Assembly: GCA_013416485.1 (NCBI GenBank)
Contig: JACCEO010000005.1
Coordinates: 62,001-126,000 of the forward strand
Origin: Alcaligenaceae bacterium
Lineage (GTDB): Bacteria > Pseudomonadota > Gammaproteobacteria > Burkholderiales > Burkholderiaceae_B
DNA length: 64,000 nt
Direction of reading: 5' to 3'
Shown piece by piece: positions 36,302-45,715 of the stretch. The notes under the pieces were generated by a model. That model was given only the letters and a program-made list of their open reading frames with translations, was not told the origin of the DNA and did not search any database. A program made the translations under genes and the position numbers. How positions within the stretch are numbered: the stretch's first letter is position 1; every line of letters begins with the position of its first letter.

Positions 36302-38959
36302 ATGAATTCGAATCCTGTGCTCCAAAAGCTGGACGTTAATGGTAGGGCGGTAAAGTACGTCCCCATTAGCGATGTTCCCGGCATTGATACTCTGCCATTT
36401 TCGTTACGTGTTTTGCTGGAAAACCTGAAGCGTCAGGCAGCAGTACGTGGCGCAGATATCGCCACCGAAATTGATTCCTTACTGAATCGTCGCGTGGGTG
36501 ATGGCATTACCTTTTATCCGGCCAGGGTGTTCGGACAGGATATTCTGGGTCTGGTGATGTTGCTGGATATGGCTGCCATGCGTGAAGGCGTGGAAGCTGG
36601 CGGTGGTAACCCGGCATTGGTTAGCCCCAAGGTACCTATCGACGTCATTATTGACCACTCTTTGCAGGTCGATAGCTGGGCTAATCCAGAAGCCGCCAAA
36701 ATCAACTTGGCGCGTGAATACCAACGCAACGGCGAGCGCTTTGCCTTTTTACGCTGGTGTGCCAGTAACTTTGATGGCGTGAAAGTCGTACCTCCGGGTA
36801 AGGGCATCATGCACCAGTTGCACCTGGAGGGCATAGGTCGCGTGGTGTGGTCCGATGAAACCCCAGACGGCGAAATCGCGTATCCCGATAGCTGTGTAGG
36901 TACAGACAGCCATACGCCCATGATCAACGGTCTGGGCATACTGGGCTGGGGTGTCGGTGGTATTGAAGCCGAAGCCGTTATGGTTGGTTTGCCCGTTACT
37001 ATTGCATTGCCTGCCGTGGTAGGTATAGAAGTAAAAGGTCAATTACGTGATGGCGTATTGCCCACGGATTTGGTGCTGGTAATTACTGAAAAACTGCGTC
37101 AAATGGGCGTGGTTGGCAAGTTTGTTGAATTCTTCGGTCCTGGCTTGGATGTTCTGTCCTTGGGCGACCGCGGAATGATCGCCAATATGGCGCCAGAATA
37201 TGGTGCGACTTCGGTGTTTTTCCCGGTCGATCGCCATGCAATCAACTACTTACACACTACAGGCCGTTCCGAAGAGCAAATCGCTTTGGTCGAAGCCTAC
37301 GCCAAGGCTCAAAAGTTGTGGCGTGACGAAACCACACCAGCACCTACGTTTGAAACCGTACTGACGCTGGATCTGGATACCATACGTCCTAGCATTGCTG
37401 GTCCTAGCAACCCCGAAGACCGTCTGGATCTAGATACGGCAGCGACGGCTTTCTTGGAGCATCACCAGAAAATTGCTGGTCGTCCTAGCGATCCAGACAG
37501 GCTGGTGCCAGTGGAAGGCGAAGAGTTTGGCTTGCATGATGGCGCAGTGGTTATTGCCGCAATTACGTCTTGTACCAATACATCCAACCCTGCCAACATG
37601 ATGGCAGCTGGTCTAGTGGCACAAAAGGCCGTGGCTCGTGGCCTACGCAGTAAGCCTTGGGTCAAAACATCGCTGGTGCCTGGCAGTCAGGTGACTGCCG
37701 ATGTCTTGGAAAAAGCTGGCCTGCAAGGGGACCTGGATACGCTGGGCTTTAACATTGCTGGCTTTGGCTGTACCACCTGTAACGGTGGCTCTGGTCCCTT
37801 GCCTGTGCCTATCGCTCAGGCCATAGAGTCTGAAAAAATGGTTACCGCGGCAGTGTTGTCGGGTAACCGTAACTTCGAGGGCCGTATACATCCCAACGTG
37901 CGTGCTGCTTACTTGGCGTCGCCAGCCTTGGTGGTTGCTTATGCACTGGCCGGTTCCATGACGACAGATATTACACGTGAGCCTTTGGGATATAGCCCCG
38001 AAGGGGAGCCGGTGTTCCTAACAGATATCTGGCCAACAGGAGCTGAAGTTGCCGCCGCGATTGAAGGTGCTTACGATCGTGAACTGTTCATTGAGCGTTA
38101 CGCTGAACTGTACGAAGGTGGTGAGCCTTGGGATGCCTTGGATCGCGAAAGTACAGGTCACTACCCTTGGGAAGAGGACAGCACGTATATACGCAAACCG
38201 CCGTATTTCGATGACTTGAAATTACAACCCGACAACGTCCAAGACATCGTTGGCTTGCGACCCTTGGTCATACTGGGCGATTCCATTACTACAGACCATA
38301 TTTCGCCATCGGGTGCCATCAGCTTGGGGACACCTGGTGCTGACTTCTTGTTGTCCAAGGGTGTTAAGCAACCTGATTTCAATAACTACACCACCCGTCG
38401 CGCCAATCACGAGGTTGTGATGCGTGCTACTTTTGCCAATATCCGTTTGCGTAACCGCATCGTACCTGGCATAGAGGGCGGCGTCACCAAAGTGATGCCA
38501 GATGGTGATGTTATGCGCATCTTTGAAGCAGCACAGGAATATCAGCGTCGCGAAGTGCCATTAGTTATCGTGGCTGGTCAGAACTACGGTTGTGGCTCAT
38601 CACGTGACTCGGCAGCTAAAGGTGTAGCCTTGCTGGGTGTGAAAGCCGTAATCGCCGAAGGTTTCGAGCGTATACACCGCACCAACCTAGTGGGTATGGG
38701 GGTTCTGCCCTTACAGTTCCTGCCTGGTACTAATGCAGAAACACTGGGTCTGGATGGTACGGAAACCTTCGATATCATCGGACTGGAAGATCGCTTAGGT
38801 GTTGGTGCTCAAATTGACTGGGTGATTCACCGTCAAGATGGCAGTACTCAAACCGTGCCTTTGACCATACGCTTAGATACCACGGAGGACGTAGAGTACT
38901 GGCGTCACGGCGGTATATTGCCTCGCGTTTGGCGCGGTTATGTGAGCGGCCAAGAATAA
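36302..38959 (+). CDS. acnA: Aconitate hydratase A
   Basis: An 885-residue iron-sulfur hydratase of the AcnA/IRP class. Landmarks are SFLRVLLENL-like opening (LPFSLRVLLENLKRQ), VGTDSHTPMINGLGILGWGVGGIEAE near residue 200 (edges given), the first cluster Cys in TSCTNTSNP and the pair in GFGCTTCNGGSGPLP, and the swivel-domain GQNYGCGSSRDSAAKG. It interconverts citrate, aconitate and isocitrate. The N-terminus differs from AcnD, the 2-methylcitrate dehydratase that usually accompanies prpF, so either this AcnA doubles in that role or the cluster serves aconitate metabolism. Divergent from gntR-prpF; a strong terminator follows. Confidence 0.93.
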   Translation: MNSNPVLQKLDVNGRAVKYVPISDVPGIDTLPFSLRVLLENLKRQAAVRGADIATEIDSLLNRRVGDGITFYPARVFGQDILGLVMLLDMAAMREGVEAGGGNPALVSPKVPIDVIIDHSLQVDSWANPEAAKINLAREYQRNGERFAFLRWCASNFDGVKVVPPGKGIMHQLHLEGIGRVVWSDETPDGEIAYPDSCVGTDSHTPMINGLGILGWGVGGIEAEAVMVGLPVTIALPAVVGIEVKGQLRDGVLPTDLVLVITEKLRQMGVVGKFVEFFGPGLDVLSLGDRGMIANMAPEYGATSVFFPVDRHAINYLHTTGRSEEQIALVEAYAKAQKLWRDETTPAPTFETVLTLDLDTIRPSIAGPSNPEDRLDLDTAATAFLEHHQKIAGRPSDPDRLVPVEGEEFGLHDGAVVIAAITSCTNTSNPANMMAAGLVAQKAVARGLRSKPWVKTSLVPGSQVTADVLEKAGLQGDLDTLGFNIAGFGCTTCNGGSGPLPVPIAQAIESEKMVTAAVLSGNRNFEGRIHPNVRAAYLASPALVVAYALAGSMTTDITREPLGYSPEGEPVFLTDIWPTGAEVAAAIEGAYDRELFIERYAELYEGGEPWDALDRESTGHYPWEEDSTYIRKPPYFDDLKLQPDNVQDIVGLRPLVILGDSITTDHISPSGAISLGTPGADFLLSKGVKQPDFNNYTTRRANHEVVMRATFANIRLRNRIVPGIEGGVTKVMPDGDVMRIFEAAQEYQRREVPLVIVAGQNYGCGSSRDSAAKGVALLGVKAVIAEGFERIHRTNLVGMGVLPLQFLPGTNAETLGLDGTETFDIIGLEDRLGVGAQIDWVIHRQDGSTQTVPLTIRLDTTEDVEYWRHGGILPRVWRGYVSGQE

Positions 38960-38984
38960 GCATGCTCGCTTAATCGTTGTAAAA

Positions 38985-39023
38985 AACCAGCCCGCGTTTG
39001 CTAACGTCGGGCTGGTTTTTTTA
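38985..39023 (+). terminator. Rho-independent terminator after acnA
   Basis: AACCAGCCCG pairs with CGGGCTGGTT and is followed by a run of T. Located 25 bp after the acnA stop. Confidence 0.92.
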
Positions 39024-39127
39024 TTAGGCTATCGAATTTTTCAGGTATCAAGAAAACGCTGGCTGTAGAACAGCGTGGCGTCGTGTCCTGGGTGTACTAT
39101 CAGCGTGTATGGAATTTGGAGGAGTGT

Positions 39128-40783
39128 ATGTTAGCTGTCACAGATGAAACCACTATTGCGCAAGCATTTCAGGCCGCGGTTGCCGCTTATGGCGACTCGT
39201 CCATGATGGCTGTCCCGGCGAATGCTAATCGTAGTTATTACCCGGATGGTCTGGAGCTTAGCTATAAACACGCTGGTGTGGCTGTGGCTGAATTGATGGC
39301 TAGCTACCGCAAGGCTGGATATGGTTATCCACATCGCATAGGTGTGCTATTGGAAAGCCGCCCCGAACATATGTTGCACAAACTGGCCATGAACTCGTTG
39401 GGCATATGCTGTGTACCCGTTAACCCAGATTATCGGGCGGGCGAAATTGCCTACCTGATCGACCATTCCCGAATTGACCTGTTGGTGGTGTTGCCCGCTT
39501 ACCTAGAGATTGTTAACGAAGCGCTGGGCAGTACGGTCAATCAGCCATCGGTGGTGACTTTGGATGACTTTGCCGATGGTCTGCCACCAGCCAGGCAAGC
39601 GCGTCAGGATATTGCTTTGCATGCACAAATGCCAGCGAGCATTTTGTATACCTCGGGTACTACAGGTAGGCCAAAAGGTTGCGTGTTGTCCCACGAGTAT
39701 GAAATTGCCTCTGGTGCCTGGTATGCCAGGCAAGGTGGTTTGATATCCATACGCACCCAACAAGAACGCTTATATACACCCCTACCTTTATTTCATGTCA
39801 ATGCATCCATATTGTCGTTTTATTGCATGATGCTTACCGGGAATTGTCAGGTACAAACGGATCGCTTCAGCCCCTCACGCTGGTGGACTGAAGTGCGTGA
39901 AAGTCGTGCCACCATCGTGCACTACCTTGGCGTTATCGTCCCCATGCTCTTAAGTCAGCCTAAGAGTGAACACGACAAGGATCATTGTGTACGCATGGGG
40001 TATGGTGCAGGGGTGGAGCCGCAGTTACATGCGCTTTTCGAAGAGCGTTACGGGTTTCCCTTGCTAGAACTATGGGGCATGACAGAAATGGTACGCACAT
40101 TTGTCGATAATATGCCCCCTCGCAAAGTGGGGACCCGTGCTTTTGGTCAAGCAGGACCGGGGTTGGAAGTGCGTGTGGTTGACGAGCAGGATCACGATGT
40201 GCCAGATGGACAACCTGGTGAAATGTTGCTGCGTTATTCGGCAGAAACACCCCGCAAGCATTTCTTTCTGGGCTACCTGGATGATGACGCTGCTACTGAA
40301 GCTGCCTGGCACGGTGGCTGGTTCCATACTGGGGATGTCATCACACGTGATCCAGGCGATGGCATGTTGCACTTTGTGGACAGGCGCAAGAATATTATTC
40401 GACGCTCGGGTGAAAACATTGCAGCGGCCGAAGTGGAGGCCCACTTATTGACCCACCCTTTGGTGGAGCAGGTCGCGGTACTAGGCGTACCAGACGATGT
40501 CCGTGAGGAAGAAGTCTTAGCTTGCGTCGTTGTACATATGCCCCAGGATTTGGCGGATGGCGCCACTGTTACCCAAGCAAGTCGTGATGCCATCGTCAAG
40601 GACTTATTTGACTATTGCTTGCAACACTTGGCTTACTATAAAGCACCGGGTTGGGTGTGGTTAGCCGACAGCATACCTACGACAGAAACTCAAAAAATAC
40701 AAAAACATAAAATATTTCCTCAAGAAACAGACCCTCGTACCTTACCTGGCATCTATGATATGCGTCAGTTTAAAAGGCGCTAA
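39128..40783 (+). CDS. AMP-forming acyl-CoA synthetase/ligase
   Basis: A 551-residue member of the ANL superfamily. The P-loop-like motif is ILYTSGTTGRPKGCVLSH near residue 177; the A5 motif is LLELWGMTEM; A7 is GWFHTGDVI and A8 is VDRRKNIIRRSGENI; the catalytic Lys is near the C-terminus in TETQKIQKHKIF. It activates a carboxylic acid to its CoA thioester; the acid is unknown. The start at 39128 is chosen because GGAGGAG lies just upstream; an upstream in-frame GTG at 39083 is not preceded by one. It is separated from acnA by a terminator and 6 bp before the next gene, so those two may be cotranscribed. Confidence 0.9.
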   Translation: MLAVTDETTIAQAFQAAVAAYGDSSMMAVPANANRSYYPDGLELSYKHAGVAVAELMASYRKAGYGYPHRIGVLLESRPEHMLHKLAMNSLGICCVPVNPDYRAGEIAYLIDHSRIDLLVVLPAYLEIVNEALGSTVNQPSVVTLDDFADGLPPARQARQDIALHAQMPASILYTSGTTGRPKGCVLSHEYEIASGAWYARQGGLISIRTQQERLYTPLPLFHVNASILSFYCMMLTGNCQVQTDRFSPSRWWTEVRESRATIVHYLGVIVPMLLSQPKSEHDKDHCVRMGYGAGVEPQLHALFEERYGFPLLELWGMTEMVRTFVDNMPPRKVGTRAFGQAGPGLEVRVVDEQDHDVPDGQPGEMLLRYSAETPRKHFFLGYLDDDAATEAAWHGGWFHTGDVITRDPGDGMLHFVDRRKNIIRRSGENIAAAEVEAHLLTHPLVEQVAVLGVPDDVREEEVLACVVVHMPQDLADGATVTQASRDAIVKDLFDYCLQHLAYYKAPGWVWLADSIPTTETQKIQKHKIFPQETDPRTLPGIYDMRQFKRR

Positions 40784-40788
40784 CCATC

Positions 40789-41859
40789 ATGCAACCTGTT
40801 TTACCTGCTTTTCTGATTGCCCGCTGGCTGCTTGTGCTAGTGGTTCTGGCTGGCCTTTATTTTTTAAGTGGCTTCCTGGTACCAGTGCTGGCGGCGTTAA
40901 TTGTTTCCTTAGCAAGTTGGCCCTTATATAAGCGATTGCTCAGGCGTTGCAAGGGGCGCACAGCCCTGGCCGCGACGATTGCGTTAATCATCGTGATACT
41001 AGTACTGGTCGTACCGTTATCGCTGGCGTTGACCTATGCCATCCAAGAGGCGAGTGGCTTTATTGCGTGGGCTTTGGCGGCTAACCGCAATGGTATGCCC
41101 ACCCCCCCCTGGATACTGGCCCTGCCTTTGGTAGGAGGGCGGTTGGCAGAATACTGGGTTGTTTATCTGGGTGAACCACATGCTTTGGGTACTGTGGTGG
41201 AAATGGTCAGTGGTGAGCACTTGGGCAATATTTACCGCATGCTGTTGGCGGCAACTGGCGATATATTCCGCTTGTTGCTAACGGTACTGTTCATGCTGAT
41301 TACGCTGTTTTTTATCTATAAAGACGGCGCCCGTATTTTGGGGCAGCTAGACATTGTGGGTGAGCGCATACTGCCGGAACGCTGGCAGCGGTTTTCACGT
41401 GTGGTGCCCGCGACGATTAACTCCACCGTAACCGGCATGGGCTTAATTGCCTTGGGCGAAGGCTTGGTGTTGGGGCTAGCCTATTGGGTTGCAGGCGTTC
41501 CTTCTCCGGTATTACTGGGTGTGGCCACAGGGTTTATGGCGTTAATACCTGGTGGTGCACCGTTGTCATTCACCTTGGTGTCCTTATATCTTGTGGGATC
41601 AGGTCATGCAATGGCAGGTATGGGTTTATTCATTTGGGGTACGGTCGAACTGTTTATTGTGGATAAAACCTTGCGTCCACGCCTGGTGGGCGGGCCGGTC
41701 AAGTTGCCGTTTTTGCCTACTTTTTTTGGTTTGGTAGGTGGCGTTAAAACTATGGGTATTGTTGGCTTATTCATAGGTCCAGTGCTGATGGCGCTGTTGG
41801 TTGCCATATGGCGAGAATGGATATTGGAAGATCAGGCGCCACGGGTGCCCAGACGTTAA
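40789..41859 (+). CDS. AI-2E family (PerM-like) membrane transporter
   Basis: A 356-residue multi-pass membrane protein with a typical PerM/AI-2E layout: paired N-terminal helices, a soluble loop near residues 90-150, and later helices including the conserved FFIYKDG segment and the PGG turn in LIPGGAPLSFTLVSLYLVG (edges given). Family members export small molecules or exchange ions; the substrate is not known. It follows the acyl-CoA ligase by 5 bp and ends at a strong terminator. Confidence 0.88.
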   Translation: MQPVLPAFLIARWLLVLVVLAGLYFLSGFLVPVLAALIVSLASWPLYKRLLRRCKGRTALAATIALIIVILVLVVPLSLALTYAIQEASGFIAWALAANRNGMPTPPWILALPLVGGRLAEYWVVYLGEPHALGTVVEMVSGEHLGNIYRMLLAATGDIFRLLLTVLFMLITLFFIYKDGARILGQLDIVGERILPERWQRFSRVVPATINSTVTGMGLIALGEGLVLGLAYWVAGVPSPVLLGVATGFMALIPGGAPLSFTLVSLYLVGSGHAMAGMGLFIWGTVELFIVDKTLRPRLVGGPVKLPFLPTFFGLVGGVKTMGIVGLFIGPVLMALLVAIWREWILEDQAPRVPRR

Positions 41860-41880
41860 GCCTGCTACTTGATACCCTAT

Positions 41881-41916
41881 ACCCACAACAGCGAGTAGGC
41901 TGTTGTGGGTTTTTTA
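41881..41916 (+). terminator. Rho-independent terminator after the AI-2E family gene
   Basis: ACCCACAACAGC pairs perfectly with GCTGTTGTGGGT over a short loop and is followed by TTTTTT. Confidence 0.93.
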
Positions 41917-41954
41917 CACATTGGCGATAAAAATCATTGCTTTTCAATTGAATG

Positions 41955-41974
41955 CATATGATAATTATTCTCAT
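41955..41974 (+). promoter_or_regulatory. Fur-box-like operator at the bfd promoter/start
   Basis: ATATGATAATTATTCTCAT closely fits the GATAAT-repeat Fur consensus. It covers a candidate -10 (GATAAT, 41960-41965) placed 17 nt after TTGCTT and reaches the bfd start codon, so Fur bound here would block transcription when iron is plentiful. Confidence 0.7.
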
Positions 41975-42212
41975 GTATATTTGTATTTGTAATGCGATCA
42001 CTGAACGTCAGGTTCAGGCAGCAGTCGCTGAAGGAGCCAGCAGTTTGGCTGATCTACAAGCTCAGCTGGGAGTGGCTACGTGTTGCGGTTGTTGTGCTGA
42101 TACCGCTACAGAGTATCTACCCGGAGGACGTTATGTTGATCAGGCCACTACAGTTCAGGCAGCGATTCCAGACTTCCACCGTTTGGTAGAAAAGGTTGCT
42201 CTGTGTGCCTGA
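41973..42212 (+). CDS. bfd: Bacterioferritin-associated ferredoxin
   Basis: A 79-residue [2Fe-2S] ferredoxin. Counting from the ATG at 41973, cysteines 4, 6, 38 and 41 match the cluster ligands of E. coli Bfd (MYICICN and CCGCC). It donates electrons to bacterioferritin to release stored iron. In-frame ATGs at 41952 and 41958 exist, but the family start MYxCxCN fits 41973. The candidate -10 box lies so close that the mRNA would begin at or near this ATG, giving a leaderless message. bfr lies 103 bp downstream. Confidence 0.92.
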   Translation: MYICICNAITERQVQAAVAEGASSLADLQAQLGVATCCGCCADTATEYLPGGRYVDQATTVQAAIPDFHRLVEKVALCA

Positions 42213-42315
42213 AGTAAACCTCGTAAGCGTAGATAGTTAGTTTTCAAGAGCGCTTTCCATCGTGGTAAGCTAAACGCTTAGTAAGACTAATCAGATAGCT
42301 CACGGGGGTATAGCC

Positions 42316-42789
42316 ATGAAAGGCGATAAAATCGTTATCCAGCATTTGAACAGCCAACTCAAAAATGAACTGACTGCGATCAACCAGTATTTCCTGCATG
42401 CTCGTATGCTGGATCACTGGGGACTAAAAAAGCTAGGTAAGCACGAATACGATGAGTCCATAGGCGAAATGAAGCATGCCGACTTATTGATTGAACGTAT
42501 TTTTATGCTGGATGGGCTTCCCAACTTACAAGACCTACATAAGCTATATATTGGTGAAGACGTGCCAGATCTTCTGTCTTGTGACCTGCGCCTGGAAAGT
42601 GGTGCTAGGGAAACCGTGGTAGAAGGCATCGCTTATTGTGAATCAGTGCGTGACTACGTGTCGCGTGATTTACTACAAGTAATTTTGGAAGACACCGAAG
42701 AACATATAGACTGGCTGGAAACTCAGCTAGAACTTGTTGAAAAAGTCGGTCTTCAAAACTACCTCCAATCACAAATGGATGTTGACTAG
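42316..42789 (+). CDS. bfr: Bacterioferritin
   Basis: A 157-residue bacterioferritin. The ferroxidase ligands Glu18, Glu51, His54, Glu94, Glu127 and His130 and the haem-ligating Met52 are all in place ([25 protein letters not shown]). It oxidises and stores iron in a 24-subunit shell. Located after bfd on the same strand; the only Fur-like box seen is before bfd. Confidence 0.95.
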   Translation: MKGDKIVIQHLNSQLKNELTAINQYFLHARMLDHWGLKKLGKHEYDESIGEMKHADLLIERIFMLDGLPNLQDLHKLYIGEDVPDLLSCDLRLESGARETVVEGIAYCESVRDYVSRDLLQVILEDTEEHIDWLETQLELVEKVGLQNYLQSQMDVD

Positions 42790-42804
42790 TTTTTAGGTTT
42801 TAAC

Positions 42805-43779
42805 ATGAGCGTAAACCCGTGGCGTGTCGTGTTTTTGGATCGCAATACGTTATCTCCAGACACCACACTGCATCCCTTGTCGTTTCCGCATCAATTGCAG
42901 GTGTACGATCACACGGCAGATGACCAAGTTGCCACGCGTATCGCCCAGGCTGATGTCGTCATTACCAATAAAGTGCGTTTATCACGTTCTGCGCTACAAC
43001 AAGCCACTCGTTTAAAACTGGTGGCAGTTGCTGCTACAGGTACAGATATCGTGGATCTGGCTGCTTGTGCGGATCAGGGCATCGCCGTCTCGAATATTCG
43101 CGGATATGCAGTACATAGCGTCCCGGAGCATGTTTTTGCTTTAATGTTTTCTTTGCGGCGTAATATCGTGGCATATCATGCCTCGGTGCAGGCTGGTCGC
43201 TGGCAGCAAGCACAACAGTTTTGCTATTTTGATTACCCCATCAGTGATTTGGCAGGGGCAACGCTAGGTATCGTGGGCCAAGGGGCATTAGGTCAAGCGG
43301 TGGCGACCATAGGTCGAGCCTTGGGCATGAAAGTGTTATTTTCCGGTCGCAAAGATGGCGCAGACAGGGGTAGCTTATACACGCCATTTCAACAGTTCTT
43401 GGCTGAATCCGATGTCATTACTTTACATTGCCCGTTAAATGCAGATACCCGTGATCTGATTAGTGATCATGAGTTTAGCCTAATGGAGCGCAAACCACTG
43501 TTGATCAACACTGCCAGGGGCGGCTTGGTGAATGACCAAGCCTTGGTTCAGGCGATGCGCAGTGGGCAAATTTCTGGCGCAGGGATTGATGTCGTGGATG
43601 CAGAGCCACCCCCCGAGACACACCCCTTAATGTCTTTGCTGGACATGCCCAACTTTATACTGACACCGCATATTGCCTGGGCAAGCCGCCAGGCCATACA
43701 GGCGCTAGCTGATCAACTTATTGATAATATCAATGCTTTCCAGGCTGGCACAGCAAAAAATATTGTGATGCAGCCCTAA
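42805..43779 (+). CDS. D-2-hydroxyacid dehydrogenase (hydroxypyruvate reductase/glycerate dehydrogenase-like)
   Basis: A 324-residue D-isomer-specific 2-hydroxyacid dehydrogenase. The NAD motif is LGIVGQGALGQAV near residue 154, the substrate Arg is in NTARGGLVN, the Glu in DVVDAEPP and the catalytic His in TPHIAWAS. The next gene is glycerate kinase, so hydroxypyruvate reduction to D-glycerate is the probable reaction. It starts 15 bp after bfr but is functionally unrelated to it. Confidence 0.88.
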   Translation: MSVNPWRVVFLDRNTLSPDTTLHPLSFPHQLQVYDHTADDQVATRIAQADVVITNKVRLSRSALQQATRLKLVAVAATGTDIVDLAACADQGIAVSNIRGYAVHSVPEHVFALMFSLRRNIVAYHASVQAGRWQQAQQFCYFDYPISDLAGATLGIVGQGALGQAVATIGRALGMKVLFSGRKDGADRGSLYTPFQQFLAESDVITLHCPLNADTRDLISDHEFSLMERKPLLINTARGGLVNDQALVQAMRSGQISGAGIDVVDAEPPPETHPLMSLLDMPNFILTPHIAWASRQAIQALADQLIDNINAFQAGTAKNIVMQP

Positions 43780-43804
43780 CAATCCCCCAGTTTCATAAAA
43801 AAAT

Positions 43805-44977
43805 ATGCGCATAGTTATTGCCCCAGATTCCTTTAAGGAAAGTCTTAGCGCGGTTGCTGTCGCCCAGGCGCTAGCTGCAGGCGTACACGATGTCATTCCA
43901 ACTGCCGATATCGTTTGTGTGCCTATGGCCGATGGTGGCGAAGGTTCGTTGGATGTCGTGTTGGCAGCCACCTCAGGTGAACGCCGCACCGCCAGGGTCA
44001 TGAATGCGAATGGGGACTATGTGGATGCGGATTGGGGTTGGTTGGGTCAAGGTAGCGCTTTTATCGAGATGGCAGCCGCCGCTGGCCTAGAGCAAATTCC
44101 AGTTCAGCAACGTCAGCCCTTAACTGCGACTACGTATGGCGTTGGGCAGTTGGTTAGCCACGCACTAGACGCTGGAGCACGTCGTATTATGCTGGCCCTA
44201 GGAGGCAGTGCCACCACCGATGGTGGTGCAGGCTTGCTGCAAGCCTTGGGCGTGCAGTTGTTTGATAAACAGGGGAAGGTTTTGTCGCATGGTGGTGCGG
44301 CCCTACAACACCTGGATAGCTTGTCTTTGGATGCACTGGATCCGCGTCTGGCACAAGTGGAGTTTCAAATCGCCATTGATGTGGACAATATCTTATGTGG
44401 CGTTAGTGGTGCTGCTGCAATCTTCGGCCCCCAAAAGGGCGCTAGCCCCCATGACGTCGCAGTCTTGGATGCCGGATTACATCGGTTTGCCGATGTATGC
44501 GCGCGTTATGTCCATAAGGATGAGCGCAATGTCCCAGGTATGGGGGCGGCGGGGGGGCTGGGCTTTGCTATCCGTAGTTTTTTTAAAGCCAATATTCTGA
44601 CTGGTGTCGATTTGGTTGCAGGCTTATGTGGTTTGGATCAGGCCTTGCAAGGTGCGCATCTAGTACTGACCGGCGAAGGGCGCATGGATGCCCAGACTAT
44701 GCTGGGTAAGACTCCTGTTGGCGTGGCTCGTTGTGCCGGTCGTTACGGCATTCCTGTGGTGGCTATTGTCGGCTCCTTGGGTGATGGGTATCAGGCTGTT
44801 TATAGTGCAGGTATTACCGCGGCGTTCAGTTTGGTGCCGGGCCCTATGTCGTTGGATCAGGCGGTAGCGACGGCGCCCTTATTGCTACGTCAGCGAGCTG
44901 CCGATTGTCTGCGTTTGTGGTTAGCGGGACGTCAGGGTTTGGGTGGGTTAGTTCAGCGTAGTCTGAAAAAACTCTAA
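43805..44977 (+). CDS. Glycerate kinase, GarK/GlxK family
   Basis: A 390-residue type I glycerate kinase opening with IAPDSFKESLSAVAVAQALAAG and containing PMADGGEGSLDVV, LGGSATTDGGAGLLQALG and GAAGGLGFAI. It phosphorylates glycerate, probably to 2-phosphoglycerate, feeding glycolysis. Paired with the hydroxypyruvate reductase-like gene 25 bp upstream, it completes hydroxypyruvate use. Its last 30 bp overlap the convergent hydrolase gene. Confidence 0.92.
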   Translation: MRIVIAPDSFKESLSAVAVAQALAAGVHDVIPTADIVCVPMADGGEGSLDVVLAATSGERRTARVMNANGDYVDADWGWLGQGSAFIEMAAAAGLEQIPVQQRQPLTATTYGVGQLVSHALDAGARRIMLALGGSATTDGGAGLLQALGVQLFDKQGKVLSHGGAALQHLDSLSLDALDPRLAQVEFQIAIDVDNILCGVSGAAAIFGPQKGASPHDVAVLDAGLHRFADVCARYVHKDERNVPGMGAAGGLGFAIRSFFKANILTGVDLVAGLCGLDQALQGAHLVLTGEGRMDAQTMLGKTPVGVARCAGRYGIPVVAIVGSLGDGYQAVYSAGITAAFSLVPGPMSLDQAVATAPLLLRQRAADCLRLWLAGRQGLGGLVQRSLKKL

Positions 44978-45607
44978 GGTGCGTTGCAAGGCCTGTTCGG
45001 TGGCCTTGGGTTGATATGAGGCTCGCTGTTCGCAGCCAAAACCGTGGTCCGCGTCGTAGGTATAGATAGCTACCTGGGGTTGGGCATGGCGTATCGCATC
45101 AATGTCAGTGACAGGTATGGATTTGTCATGCAGGCCAAAGTGCATTTGTACCGGTATATGGGGTGTTTCGTCTTTTGATTTGGCAATGCTCCCGCCATAC
45201 CAGCAGGATGCCGCAGAAAACTGATGGCTGTGTGTAGCAGCTAACCAAGACAAGGTGCCGCCCCAGCAATAGCCGACTATACCTGTGCTTGCGGGCTTTC
45301 CTAGAGCGATTGCGGCAGCCGTCAGGTCCATCAAGCTATCAGCGACGGCAATTTGATTGCGTAAGGCCAAGCCGCGTTGTATGTCGTGTGGCTCATAGTC
45401 AAGTTCCACCTGTCGTTCTATACGATCAAACAGGGCAGGGCAAATGACGCGATAGCCGTGTTGGGCAAAGGTATCTGCCACACTACGCATATGACTATTC
45501 ACACCAAAAATTTCCTGGACTACGACCAAGCCATGCTGGGCGTCTTCAGGACCAACGACATAGGCGTTTAAGGTGTGCTTATCAGCGGTGGTAAGTTCTA
45601 TATACAT
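44948..45607 (-). CDS. Dienelactone hydrolase family protein
   Basis: A 219-residue alpha/beta hydrolase with the DLH nucleophile motif GYCWGGTLSW (Cys near residue 116) and the distal Asp-His in YTYDADHGFGCEQRA. Dienelactone hydrolases open the lactone ring in chlorocatechol degradation, but the family is broad and no such pathway is seen next to it. Convergent with glycerate kinase. Confidence 0.88.
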   Translation of the reverse strand: MYIELTTADKHTLNAYVVGPEDAQHGLVVVQEIFGVNSHMRSVADTFAQHGYRVICPALFDRIERQVELDYEPHDIQRGLALRNQIAVADSLMDLTAAAIALGKPASTGIVGYCWGGTLSWLAATHSHQFSAASCWYGGSIAKSKDETPHIPVQMHFGLHDKSIPVTDIDAIRHAQPQVAIYTYDADHGFGCEQRASYQPKATEQALQRTLEFFQTTLN

Positions 45608-45715
45608 AGTGATAGCAACTGTTGTTAGTTAAGATGGATTGCGCTAATTTTAGTTTCTGCTACCGTACCACTTTCCTTAAGGCCGTTGTAGGCCTGTTCT
45701 TGATGGTTATACAAG

